From the NCBI RefSeq assembly GCF_009761815.1, contig NZ_RWIN01000156.1:1-64000 (forward strand): a DNA stretch of 64,000 bases, read 5' to 3'. Source of the DNA: Pseudomonas sp. PB120. Lineage in GTDB: Bacteria; Pseudomonadota; Gammaproteobacteria; Pseudomonadales; Pseudomonadaceae. Positions 33,505-41,525 of the stretch are shown here, one piece after another. Position 1 is the stretch's first letter; each line of letters begins with the position of its first letter. The notes under the pieces were generated by a model. That model saw only the letters and a program-made list of their open reading frames with translations. It had not been told where the DNA came from and did not search any database. Made by a program: the position numbers and the translations under genes.

Positions 33505-34736
33505 CCTTTGCGCAGCCATTTTCTGAGCTTTCGATAATGACCCAGTGCACGCCAGGTGCGTGAACCGGTGATTGCCATAAGGTCGCGGGCAGTGGCTTCG
33601 GCCTGAAGAGCCAGTATCGCTTGCTGTTGCTGCGAGTGGTCGACGAGCCGCTCCAGCTCCTGAATACGGGCCTCGACCTGCTGATCACGGCCTTTGATCG
33701 TTGGTGTGAGCCAGCGCAAGTAGGCCGATCCTGCACGTAACTGGTCATGCAGCCGGTCTGCAGGCTGCCTGGCAGTGGCGGCTGCTTCTGCGCGCAGATC
33801 GTCGTAGATCTGCAGCCAGCGCTCGACCACTTTCTCCATGTCCGCGTCTTCGCGTATCCAGTGACTGACCTGTTGAGCATCCGCGCTATCGTACCGCTGG
33901 ATTTCCCGCAGGATATTCTCTTCGCTGAGCGTATGACGCTGCATGCTGCGCACACCGAAGTTCAGCCGGCGCAGTTCAGCCAGGTTGCGGGTATCGACCA
34001 TCCCGGCCAGCCCGACCTGGTCGGCGACGACCACTGCGCAACCACAGGCCATGGCTTCGAGGGCCGCGCGGGCCTTGGCAAATACCAGGTCGTACTGGCC
34101 CAGGAGCTTGGCGGGTTCGGTAGCGGCGTTTCCGATTTGGCTGCCGACCACATCGAGCTTTTCGATCCCTGCCTGTTGGCAGGCATTGCGAAAGGCGGTG
34201 ATGGCCTGGTCGTCGGCGTAGTTACTGAAGATCAGGGCCGATTTCGGCCGCTTTGGCAGTGCAGCGCGTGGTTTGAAACGTTCAAGATCCACAAAGTTGT
34301 AAAGCACTTCGATGCGTTGCGGATCAATGCCCGGAGTGATCAGCAGGCGCTCGCGGCACAGGTCGTCGACGGCCACGTAGCGGCCAATGCCGGGCATCAC
34401 CGGCGGCAGCTCTTGCCATGGAAGCCAGCCATGGCAAATGTACAAGGCCGGTACCAGGGGGAAATGCAGCATCGCGGTGACCGCATCCAGGTGGTGCTGG
34501 CCGTGGATGATGTCCGGAGGGCTGTTCAAGGCCCGCAGGTCATCAATCACCGGTACGGTAGCGCGGCGTAGCTCTTCGGCAACCTCACCCAACTGCGAGC
34601 TGTAGGCGATCGGATGATGCCCGCGTTTCATCAGGGCGATGGCCAGATCGCGGACATACAGTTCGGAGCCGGCCCGTCCGGCCAGCGAGTTGTTGGTAAT
34701 GAGAATACGCAAGGCGCGATTGCCAGAATCAGACAT
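33501..34736 (-). CDS. glycosyltransferase, GT4-like
   Basis: A 411-residue protein. The N-terminal domain starts LRILITNNSLAGRAGSELYVRDLAIALMKRGH, a GT-B acceptor motif. The donor-side motif ARAALEAMACGCAVVVAD (about 232-249) is clear; the Glu in ALEAMACG is the GT4-type nucleotide-sugar site. The C-terminal 80 residues are charged and probably coiled coil (QQVEARIQELERLVDHSQQ), then basic (HYRKLRKWLRKG), which may bind the membrane. It overlaps the stop of the upstream BKACE gene. It probably builds an O-antigen or other surface glycan. Sugar specificity unknown. Confidence 0.85.
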   Translation of the reverse strand: MSDSGNRALRILITNNSLAGRAGSELYVRDLAIALMKRGHHPIAYSSQLGEVAEELRRATVPVIDDLRALNSPPDIIHGQHHLDAVTAMLHFPLVPALYICHGWLPWQELPPVMPGIGRYVAVDDLCRERLLITPGIDPQRIEVLYNFVDLERFKPRAALPKRPKSALIFSNYADDQAITAFRNACQQAGIEKLDVVGSQIGNAATEPAKLLGQYDLVFAKARAALEAMACGCAVVVADQVGLAGMVDTRNLAELRRLNFGVRSMQRHTLSEENILREIQRYDSADAQQVSHWIREDADMEKVVERWLQIYDDLRAEAAATARQPADRLHDQLRAGSAYLRWLTPTIKGRDQQVEARIQELERLVDHSQQQQAILALQAEATARDLMAITGSRTWRALGHYRKLRKWLRKG

Positions 34737-35568
34737 GCGAGGAAAGTCCCAGTGCAGCGCGTACCGCCTTGGCGTTGGCGGGGCGCTTGTCGAAGAAGCC
34801 TGCAAGGTCGATCACGCGTTGTACCAGTTGCGCATTGCTGGCCAACTGTTCGCGATTGCCGTCCAGCCAGAGATAATCCTCCAGCCCGACCCGTGCCCCG
34901 TTGCCATAAAGCAACCCTTGAGTATTCATCGCCAACTGGCAGGCACCAATGCCGCCACCACACCACAGCGAGTTCGCCGGCAGCTCATTGATCAGCAGGC
35001 CGAGCGCTGCCGGTCTGGCTTGGGCGCCGGCGATGTTGCCGAGGAGGAAATTAAAGTACAGCGGCGGACGGATCAGCCCGCGGTCCAGCAAGTAATGGGC
35101 GTAGTTGAGCATGCCCGCGTCGAAGACCTCCAGCTCGGGACGAATGCCGGCCTCGGCCATGCGCTCGGCCAGGCGCTGGATCATTTCCGGGCTGTTGAGA
35201 CTGGCCGTGCGGCTGAAATTCATTGAAGCCAGGGTCAGGCTGCCCATGTCGGGCTTTAGGTCTCCGGTCAACCCGAGCGGGTCGGCGCGTTGTTCGAACT
35301 CACTGAAGTCGCGTCCGCTAAGCGAAACGCAGATCACCACGTCAGGATGGGTTTCCCGGATGCTGCCGATCAACCGCGCATAGACCTCCTTGCGATAAGT
35401 CGGGTGTCCGCTGTCGTCACGGGCATGCAGGTGCAGCATATTTGCACCCAGGTCGATGCAGCGACGGGCGTCAGCGACAATTTCCTCTACCGTCAACGGG
35501 ACATGCTGAGTCATTGCCCGGGTGGGCAGCATGCCCGTGGGGGCCAGGTTGAGAATGAAACCATCCAT
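34729..35568 (-). CDS. BKACE-type beta-keto acid cleavage enzyme (DUF849)
   Basis: A 279-residue TIM-barrel enzyme of the beta-keto acid cleavage (Kce, formerly DUF849) family. The zinc-binding pair is in MLHLHARDDSGHP (about 46-58), and the ELEVFDAGML loop (about 150-159) matches the conserved Glu-x-Phe-Asp segment of Kce. Family members convert a beta-keto acid and acetyl-CoA to acetoacetate and a new acyl-CoA. It is unusual between surface-sugar genes: the acyltransferase is upstream (10-base gap), the glycosyltransferase downstream (overlapping). The ATG at 35568 is chosen because the longer in-frame ATG overlaps the acyltransferase by 110 bases. Its product could feed the acyltransferase; this is inference. 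Confidence 0.85.
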   Translation of the reverse strand: MDGFILNLAPTGMLPTRAMTQHVPLTVEEIVADARRCIDLGANMLHLHARDDSGHPTYRKEVYARLIGSIRETHPDVVICVSLSGRDFSEFEQRADPLGLTGDLKPDMGSLTLASMNFSRTASLNSPEMIQRLAERMAEAGIRPELEVFDAGMLNYAHYLLDRGLIRPPLYFNFLLGNIAGAQARPAALGLLINELPANSLWCGGGIGACQLAMNTQGLLYGNGARVGLEDYLWLDGNREQLASNAQLVQRVIDLAGFFDKRPANAKAVRAALGLSSHV

Positions 35569-35578
35569 TTGGGTGTGC

Positions 35579-36061
35579 TCAGTCCGGTTTTTCGGCACGT
35601 ACTCGTGCGGGGTTGCCGACGACGGTAGCGCCTGCTGGAACATCCTTGGTGACCACACTTCCTGCGCCCACCACTGCGTTTTCACCAATGGTCACGCCGG
35701 GCAGTATCACGCTGCCACCGCCGATCTTGGCGCCGCGACAGATGCGCGGATAGACCATGGCACCCCCGGTGAGCTTGTCATTCAGAGTGACCACTCGAGG
35801 GCCAATGAAGACGTCGTCCTCAATGACCACGCCACGGGTGATGTGGCAGGCGGTCTGTATCGAGACCCGGTCGCCAATGAGGCAATCGCATATGTTGCAG
35901 TGCGAGCCAATCGTTACACCGCTACCGATGCGAGCGCCCTGGTGGATCAGGCTCATCGAGCCGACGCGGCTTTGCGGGCCGATCTCCACATTGTCCTGGA
36001 CCTCGGTCAGCAGCGGATTGTAGAAACGTACCTCGGGGAAGCGTTGCTCGAGCTCATGCAT
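35579..36061 (-). CDS. left-handed beta-helix acyltransferase
   Basis: A 160-residue acyltransferase built of hexapeptide repeats (IGPQSRVGSMSLIHQGARIGSG, IGSHCNICDCLIGDRV, and later IGGGSVILPGVTIGENAVVGAGSVV). This is the WbpD/WlbB/NeuD-like left-handed helix; in the sugar pathway it acylates an amino sugar with an acyl-CoA. The ATG at 36061 overlaps the Wzt stop by 8 bases. It lies just before the BKACE gene, which suggests a non-acetyl acyl-CoA donor may be made locally. Confidence 0.87.
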   Translation of the reverse strand: MHELEQRFPEVRFYNPLLTEVQDNVEIGPQSRVGSMSLIHQGARIGSGVTIGSHCNICDCLIGDRVSIQTACHITRGVVIEDDVFIGPRVVTLNDKLTGGAMVYPRICRGAKIGGGSVILPGVTIGENAVVGAGSVVTKDVPAGATVVGNPARVRAEKPD

Positions 36062-37448
36062 GATAGTCAGGGTTCTTGCGAGTGTTAGGCGGGATGGGCA
36101 CTGAGCCACAGCCTTGGGGCTGTACGCTCACGGTGTTAGGCAAATAAGCCATGGTGTAGATCCAGCCCTGTTCGGCTGGCAGGACTTTGAACGAAAGGGC
36201 GACTTCGATAATGTCGTGGAATACCGCCTGCGCGTGTTTCTCGATCGGTTCGGTGACAGAAAGGCGCAGGCTGTAGTCGCCGTTCATCAACGGCAGGCGG
36301 GTCCGGTATTCGATGCAATGGAGCTCGCCAGGGCGCATCTCCAGCAACGGGTGCCCGCTGATCAGGAAGTCTGCGCCGACTACCGAGACCAGGTGGCGGT
36401 CGCGAATCTTGTAGTTCACTGAGACCTGAGCGGTTTTCATGCATTCGACATGGATGCGCACAATGGCCTCGGCATTGAATGCACAAGCGCCGATGGGCTC
36501 GCCGTTGGGCGTGAGCAGTTCGACCAGGCGAATCCGACTGTCTCCAGTGCCTTGGCGTTTGTCGATCCAGCGTTGTTCAAACGCGTTGCTACGGAGGCGA
36601 AAGGCCTCGTCGCCTTGCTCGCAAGGAGGTGTGACCTGGTTGAGAATGGCGGGACGCGGCACCAGGGCGCTGTTCTGTGACTGGTGAATGTCGTGCAGGT
36701 AAAGGTCTGTGACTTCCCCGGTCGGTCCCTCTGCCTTCACGCGACCTTGCTCCAGATAAAGTGCACGATGGCAGATCGCGCGCACCGCAGCGATGTCATG
36801 GCTGACGAACAGCAGGCTACCGCCAGCCTTCTGAAAATTGCGAAGCCAGAACATGCACTTGGCCTGGAACGCGGCGTCGCCGACCGACAGGGCTTCATCG
36901 ACGATGAGCACCTCCGGGTCGGCATGGGCGATGACGGCGAAGGCCAGGCGCACATACATGCCGCTGGAGTAGTTTTTCACCGGCTGCAAGGCAAACTCGC
37001 CTATTTCGGCGAAGGCGAGGATCGCCGGTAGTCGTTCCTCAATGACTGAGTGTGGAATACCCAACATCAAGGCATACAGGCGGGCATTCTCCACTCCGTT
37101 GAATTCCGGATTGAAGCCGACACCCAGTTCGAGCATGGCGCAGACGCGTCCGTTGACCTGGATCGAGCCCTCGGTCGGGTCGAGTGTGCCGGCGATCAGT
37201 TGCAGCAAGGTGGACTTGCCCGAGCCATTACGACCAATGATTGCCATGGCTTCGCCATGAGCAAGACTGAAGCTGACATTGTCCAGGGCGCGGAACTCCC
37301 GCGTGCTGTTGCGCGACCTCCTGCCCAGCAAGCGCTGCCAGCGAGCGTAGAGACTGTCGAGGAGCCGATCACTCGGCCGGTGATACAGCCTGTAGCGTTT
37401 ACCCAGTTGCGTGCAGCTTATGACTTCGGTCGCGTGTTGATCTGACAT
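36054..37448 (-). CDS. wzt: ABC transporter ATPase, Wzt type (O-antigen export)
   Basis: A 464-residue ATPase in two parts. The nucleotide-binding domain (about 1-245) has Walker A GRNGSGKST (near 72), the signature YSSGM, and Walker B VLIVDEALSVGD. The C-terminal beta domain (about 280-460) is of the Wzt_C type, which recognises the terminal modification of the polysaccharide before export. No Wzm-type permease gene is adjacent in this window, although wzm usually precedes wzt; the 548 bases upstream hold no such gene. AGGGAACG precedes the ATG closely. It heads the operon; the acyltransferase overlaps its stop. Confidence 0.87.
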   Translation of the reverse strand: MSDQHATEVISCTQLGKRYRLYHRPSDRLLDSLYARWQRLLGRRSRNSTREFRALDNVSFSLAHGEAMAIIGRNGSGKSTLLQLIAGTLDPTEGSIQVNGRVCAMLELGVGFNPEFNGVENARLYALMLGIPHSVIEERLPAILAFAEIGEFALQPVKNYSSGMYVRLAFAVIAHADPEVLIVDEALSVGDAAFQAKCMFWLRNFQKAGGSLLFVSHDIAAVRAICHRALYLEQGRVKAEGPTGEVTDLYLHDIHQSQNSALVPRPAILNQVTPPCEQGDEAFRLRSNAFEQRWIDKRQGTGDSRIRLVELLTPNGEPIGACAFNAEAIVRIHVECMKTAQVSVNYKIRDRHLVSVVGADFLISGHPLLEMRPGELHCIEYRTRLPLMNGDYSLRLSVTEPIEKHAQAVFHDIIEVALSFKVLPAEQGWIYTMAYLPNTVSVQPQGCGSVPIPPNTRKNPDYHA

Positions 37449-37677
37449 CGTTCCCTGACCGAAAAGCCCGCAATCGCTCCGCGCAACATGTCATTGAGAG
37501 GGCGGCAACTTAGCGTTTGGCATGTTTTTTTGTAGGAAATATTTTGTCACGCGAGGATAGCATCAGGGGAAACGTACAAGCCAACACTCGTCGTCGGCTT
37601 ATATAGGAGGCGAAGGGCCGGGCATTTGACGTCGACAGGCTACTCGATTGGATCCAATATGCTAGAGTATGGCGGCC

Positions 37678-37729
37678 CGCCTGACTCTGGCTCTTTACCA
37701 GGCACGGATTGCCAGGCCAGAGTCAGGCG
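37678..37729. repeat. 14-base perfect inverted repeat
   Basis: CGCCTGACTCTGGC at 37678-37691 pairs with GCCAGAGTCAGGCG at 37716-37729. A 24-base loop contains a smaller hairpin (GGCA/TGCC). No T-run follows. Role unknown; possible RNA structure or remnant element. Confidence 0.7.
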
Positions 37730-37950
37730 AGGCCTTGGAGAGCAGCAGTGGGGCAACAATTGCATTTCTTCTTCTCGGTTTTTCTGTGCGCGTTCGATTG
37801 AGCGTTCAGGCCGAGGAGGTTGTTTTGGTTCGACAGGACGTCGGGTGTGGGGATGATCAGGGAAGAGGTTTGCTGAAGGCTTCAGTGAGTTGCGGAAGCC
37901 GAAAAGATGCGGAAACAATCACTCGGGGTGCTCAGCCAATCCCCAAACCC

Positions 37951-37990
37951 CAAAAACGACAAAGCCCTGAATAATCAGGGCTTTGTCGTA
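37951..37990 (-). terminator. terminator of the tRNA-Ser gene
   Basis: On the minus strand, ACGACAAAGCCCTGA/TCAGGGCTTTGTCGT forms a strong stem ending in a T-run (GTTTTTG). It lies just downstream of the tRNA. Confidence 0.88.
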
Positions 37991-37996
37991 TAAAGA

Positions 37997-38084
37997 TGGC
38001 GGAGGCGATGGGATTCGAACTCATGGACCTGTTACAGTCGACGGTTTTCAAGACCGTTGCCTTAAACCACTCGGCCACACCTCC
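37997..38084 (-). tRNA. tRNA-Ser (anticodon UGA)
   Basis: An 88-base tRNA on the minus strand, with CCA encoded. The acceptor stem GGAGGTG pairs with CGCCTCC. The D-arm GCCGAGTGGTTTAAGGC, the anticodon stem-loop ACGGTCTTGAAAACCGT (anticodon TGA) and the long serine variable arm (CGACTGTAACAGGTCC) are visible. The T-arm contains TTCGAAT. It is transcribed toward lower coordinates and ends at the terminator at 37951-37990. Confidence 0.97.
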
Positions 38085-38207
38085 GTTTGCGTTGCGGGCG
38101 CCATAATACCTGAATGAAACACACTGTCAAACTCTCTCCATAGCTTGTTACAGAGCGTCTGTTATGATCTTTGCGACTGAACGTTTCAAACCAACAGGAG
38201 TGTCGCC

Positions 38208-38879
38208 ATGCGCGAACAGGATTACGCAGTTAATAACAGCGTGCAGGCTGAGCAGCTAGAGGTTAGCCGCGTCCTGCGCAACACTTACGGCTTACTCGCA
38301 CTCACCCTCGCATTCAGCGGCGTGATGGCGTTCGTTGCCCAGCAGATGCGTGTCGGCTACCCGAACGTTTTCGTGGTGCTGATTGGCTTCTACGGCCTTT
38401 TCTTCCTCACCAACAAACTCCGTGATTCGGCCTGGGGCCTGGTGTCGGCATTTGCCCTGACCGGTTTCATGGGTTTCCTGCTCGGTCCGATCCTCAACCG
38501 TTACCTGGGCATGCAGGGCGGCGCTGAAGTGGTCAGCTCGGCCTTCGCAATGACCGCGCTGGTGTTCGGCGGCCTGTCGGCCTATGTGCTGATTACCCGC
38601 AAGGACATGAGCTTCCTCGGTGGCTTCATCACCGCCGGTTTCTTCGTGTTGCTGGGTGCGACGCTGGCCAGCTTCTTCTTCCAGATCAGCGGCCTGCAAC
38701 TGGCGATCAGCGCAGGTTTCGTGCTGTTCTCCTCGGTCTGCATTCTGTTCCAGACCAGCGCCATCATTCAGGGCGGCGAGCGTAACTACATCATGGCGAC
38801 CATCAGCCTGTATGTATCGATCTACAACCTGTTCATCAGCTTGTTGCAGATCTTCGGCATCATGAGCCGCGATGATTAA
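38208..38879 (+). CDS. Bax inhibitor-1/YccA family membrane protein
   Basis: A 223-residue inner-membrane protein with seven hydrophobic segments. The N-terminal region (about 1-25) is soluble, followed by LRNTYGLLALTLAFSGVMAFVA. It is similar to E. coli YccA, a modulator of FtsH proteolysis, and to Bax inhibitor-1 calcium-leak proteins. The C-terminal segment YVSIYNLFISLLQIFGI is a family hallmark. CAGGAG lies 7 bases before the ATG. It is transcribed alone and ends at a strong terminator. A household gene, unlinked to its neighbours. Confidence 0.95.
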   Translation: MREQDYAVNNSVQAEQLEVSRVLRNTYGLLALTLAFSGVMAFVAQQMRVGYPNVFVVLIGFYGLFFLTNKLRDSAWGLVSAFALTGFMGFLLGPILNRYLGMQGGAEVVSSAFAMTALVFGGLSAYVLITRKDMSFLGGFITAGFFVLLGATLASFFFQISGLQLAISAGFVLFSSVCILFQTSAIIQGGERNYIMATISLYVSIYNLFISLLQIFGIMSRDD

Positions 38880-38893
38880 TCGTCGGCGTTAAG

Positions 38894-38921
38894 TAAAAAA
38901 CCCGCTTCGGCGGGTTTTTTA
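38894..38921 (+). terminator. Rho-independent terminator
   Basis: AAAAAACCCGC-TTCG-GCGGGTTTTTT, a perfect stem with T-run, 15 bases after the Bax inhibitor-1 gene. Confidence 0.93.
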
Positions 38922-38944
38922 TTGCCTGTGATTCGGGGCGAGGG

Positions 38945-39382
38945 TTACGCCATCGGTGGCAGCCGGCGCTTGACCGGGGTTTTCTTGACGATCGCGGTGT
39001 TGGTCTCGGCGTGGGTGTTGAGGCGATCAAGCAGAGTGTCCAGCTGCTCCATCGAGCGAACATGCAGGCGGGCGATGAAGCAGTCGTCGCCGGTCACCTT
39101 GTCGCACTCGGTGAATTCAGGGATGGCCTGGATCTGCCGTTCCACTTCCTGCAACTGGCCCGGCAGCGGACGGATGCGGACGATGGCCTGGAGTTGATAG
39201 CCAAAGCATTTGGGATCAATCTCGACGGTATAACCCTTGAGCACGCCGCGTTCTTCGAGGCGACGCAAACGCTCGGCAACACTGGGTGAGGACAGGCCGC
39301 TGAGGTGGGCCAGGGCCTTGAGCGAACGCCGTGAGTCTTCCATCAACGCGCTAATCAGCACCTGGTCGATATCGTCAGTCAT
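38945..39382 (-). CDS. Lrp/AsnC-family regulator
   Basis: A 145-residue regulator. The N-terminal AsnC helix-turn-helix (about 5-60) reads DQVLISALMEDSRRSLKALA then LSSPSVAERLRRLEERG. The RAM ligand-binding domain follows (about 68-140; GYQLQAIVRIRPL, ECDKVTGDDCFIARLHV). Start ATG at 39382 with AGGGG about 8 bases upstream; an in-frame GTG lies 7 codons earlier. It is divergent from the EamA transporter gene and probably controls it. The effector is unknown. Confidence 0.92.
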   Translation of the reverse strand: MTDDIDQVLISALMEDSRRSLKALAHLSGLSSPSVAERLRRLEERGVLKGYTVEIDPKCFGYQLQAIVRIRPLPGQLQEVERQIQAIPEFTECDKVTGDDCFIARLHVRSMEQLDTLLDRLNTHAETNTAIVKKTPVKRRLPPMA

Positions 39383-39514
39383 GGCGCAACCCCTGTAAGG
39401 CAATTAATCGAATCCGCCTTGATAAAAAAGGCAGATACGGAGTTTAGCCTGCTTTTTGCGCTGGAGAAGCCCCCCGACGGATTGGCATACTTTGGGCTCA
39501 AACACAGGAGTCTG

Positions 39515-40411
39515 ATGATGGACAAAACAATTCGTCACGGGTCATTCGAAATGACCGCCGCCATGCTGATCTCCGGGACCATAGGCTGGTTTGTACTGGT
39601 ATCCGGGCAGCCGGTACTGGACGTGGTGTTCTGGCGTTGTTTGTTCGGGGCCGGCACCCTGTTGCTGATTTGCACGGCATTCGGCTTCCTGCGTCCCGGC
39701 ATTTTGACCCGTACTACTTTCTTGCTGGCGGTGCTCAGCGGCGTGGCGATCGTCGGCAATTGGGTGTTGCTGTTCGCGTCCTATTCACGTGCCTCGATTG
39801 CCATCGGCACGGCGGTCTATAACGTGCAGCCGTTCATGCTGGTCGGGTTGGCCGCGCTGTTCCTCAACGAAAAAATCACCCTGCAGAAACTGTTCTGGCT
39901 GGGCGTCTCGTTTCTCGGGATGCTGGCGATTGTCAGTGCTCACGGAACCCAGGGCGAGAGTGGTAATGAGTACTTGATGGGCATTGCGCTGGCGCTGGGG
40001 GCTGCATTCCTTTACGCGATTGCAGCGCTGATCATCAAGCGCCTGACCGGCACGCCGCCGCACCTGATCGCGTTGATCCAGGTCTCCACCGGTATCTTGT
40101 TGCTTGCGCCGTTCGCGCATTTTTCCGCATTGCCGCAAGCGCCCAGCGCTTGGGCAAGCCTGGTGACGCTGGGCATCATTCACACCGGCGTGATGTACGT
40201 GCTGCTTTACGGCGCGATACAAAAATTGCCGACCGCGCTTACCGGCGCACTGTCGTTTATTTACCCGATTGCGGCGATTTTCGTCGACTGGTTTGCCTTC
40301 GGCCATCGTCTGGAAATGCTGCAATGGATCGGTGTTGCCGCGATTCTCCTGGCGGCTGCCGGTATGCAGCAGGGCTGGAGCTTGAGGTTTCGTCGCGTTG
40401 CGACGCAATGA
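39515..40411 (+). CDS. EamA/DMT-family transporter
   Basis: A 298-residue membrane protein with two EamA repeats, about ten hydrophobic segments. Each half ends in a segment such as VGLAALFLNEKITLQKLFWLGVSFLGMLAI and GALSFIYPIAAIFVDWFAFGHRLEM. It is probably an amino-acid or metabolite exporter. An AGGAG site is 4 bases before ATG 39515 and 7 before the next ATG at 39518; the second may be used. It is divergent from the Lrp gene, a common regulator-exporter pair, so an amino acid or derivative is the likely cargo. Confidence 0.9.
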   Translation: MMDKTIRHGSFEMTAAMLISGTIGWFVLVSGQPVLDVVFWRCLFGAGTLLLICTAFGFLRPGILTRTTFLLAVLSGVAIVGNWVLLFASYSRASIAIGTAVYNVQPFMLVGLAALFLNEKITLQKLFWLGVSFLGMLAIVSAHGTQGESGNEYLMGIALALGAAFLYAIAALIIKRLTGTPPHLIALIQVSTGILLLAPFAHFSALPQAPSAWASLVTLGIIHTGVMYVLLYGAIQKLPTALTGALSFIYPIAAIFVDWFAFGHRLEMLQWIGVAAILLAAAGMQQGWSLRFRRVATQ

Positions 40412-40437
40412 TCAGCCCGGAGCGCAACAAACCCGCT

Positions 40438-41478
40438 TCAGATATTCCAGCGCGGCGCCGTCCTGGCGAGGCGCTGGCGCATCTCGCCAATGTTGCTTGC
40501 CAGTTGCCGAATCAGTAACTGATAGCCATCCAACGGGTTATAAACCGGCGCATCCAGGCTTGAAGCGATGGGCAATTCCACCACGCGACCCAGTCGCTGG
40601 GTCGCGCCGGATTTCAACGCCCGTGCCATCCCCACCAGTTGCACTCGAATCAAACGATGCTCCGCTCTCAGCGATGCCTGCAGATGCGCCATGGCGCTGG
40701 CGTCATTGGCATCCGGTCGCGTATTGCCGAGGATTTCCAGCGTGCTGACACACATCCGCAAATGGCGCTGAATGGCGTCGAGTTCGGTCATGGAAATTTT
40801 CACCTCCTTGGACACCGACGGCATCAGTGAGCGCAACTGCACCATCACCGTGTTCAGGCGACCCATGAGCCTGTGGTGCTCGTCATCCGTGACGGATTCG
40901 CCGTTGATGATGCGCCCATAAATCGTTGCGCAATCGCGCAAGGCATCCGCCAGGTTGTATCGCCAGGAGTAAACCGCGTACAGCGGCAGCGCAAAGGAAA
41001 ATGCGAGGGCCAGGGCAATCCCGATCAGGATGTCCACCCCGCGCCAGAGTCCGTCGGTGATCGGGTTGTCGCCATGTCCGGCCACGATAAACACGGTAAT
41101 CGCCGCCAGTAACGCGGTGTAGCCGCCCTTGCCGATGGCGTGATACGCGAAGACTCCGCACACCACGGACATCGCGAAGTAGGTCAGCCATGGCATGCCG
41201 AGCCAGGCCTGTTGCACCACCAGCAGCAAGCCAACGCCCGCCCCGATCAGGGTGCCGATGGCGCGTTCGGCGGCTTTTTTGCCGATGTTGCCGTGGTGCT
41301 GCAATCCGCCGATAACCACCAGCATCGTCACCGACGCCCACTCGCCGTGGGGCAGGTTGATGCCGGTGGTCAGCAGGATGGAGGCCATCAAACCCAATGA
41401 CACCCGCACCGCGTGAATAACCCTGGCATGGCGATAGCGCTGATACGGGTCCAGTAACGGACGCAGCAATCGGCGCAT
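40438..41478 (-). CDS. FUSC-family inner-membrane protein
   Basis: A 346-residue FUSC-family protein. The first 160 residues hold about six hydrophobic segments (VIHAVRVSLGLMASILLTTGI, GLLLVVQQAWLGMPWLTYFAMSV). The long C-terminal part (about 160-346) is cytoplasmic and helical. The family includes p-hydroxybenzoic acid efflux subunit AaeB and the YccS group. Its substrate is unknown. It converges with EamA and is 47 bases after the aldehyde dehydrogenase gene. Confidence 0.88.
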   Translation of the reverse strand: MRRLLRPLLDPYQRYRHARVIHAVRVSLGLMASILLTTGINLPHGEWASVTMLVVIGGLQHHGNIGKKAAERAIGTLIGAGVGLLLVVQQAWLGMPWLTYFAMSVVCGVFAYHAIGKGGYTALLAAITVFIVAGHGDNPITDGLWRGVDILIGIALALAFSFALPLYAVYSWRYNLADALRDCATIYGRIINGESVTDDEHHRLMGRLNTVMVQLRSLMPSVSKEVKISMTELDAIQRHLRMCVSTLEILGNTRPDANDASAMAHLQASLRAEHRLIRVQLVGMARALKSGATQRLGRVVELPIASSLDAPVYNPLDGYQLLIRQLASNIGEMRQRLARTAPRWNI

Positions 41479-41525
41479 CAGCGCTGGCAGTCTATTGGCC
41501 CTGAGTGTGCTCAGATTCAGTGTCC

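Larger units (their letters stand above)
37449..37996. other. 548-base gene-free stretch with inverted repeats
   Basis: No credible gene was seen; the short frames here have unlikely composition. It holds the promoter side of the wzt operon, a 14-base inverted repeat at 37678-37729, and the tRNA-Ser terminator at 37951-37990. It lies between a surface-sugar operon and a tRNA gene, a common place for integration, but no integrase or duplicated tRNA end was found. Confidence 0.6.

Noticed and set aside
37640..37918. Short minus-strand frame in the gap before wzt, considered as a wzm remnant
   Set aside because: The translation is Pro/Arg-rich without hydrophobic segments, unlike a permease, and crosses an inverted repeat.
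37997..38084. tRNA-Ser as an integration site for an island
   Set aside because: No integrase, no repeated tRNA 3' end and no clear island boundary were found near it.
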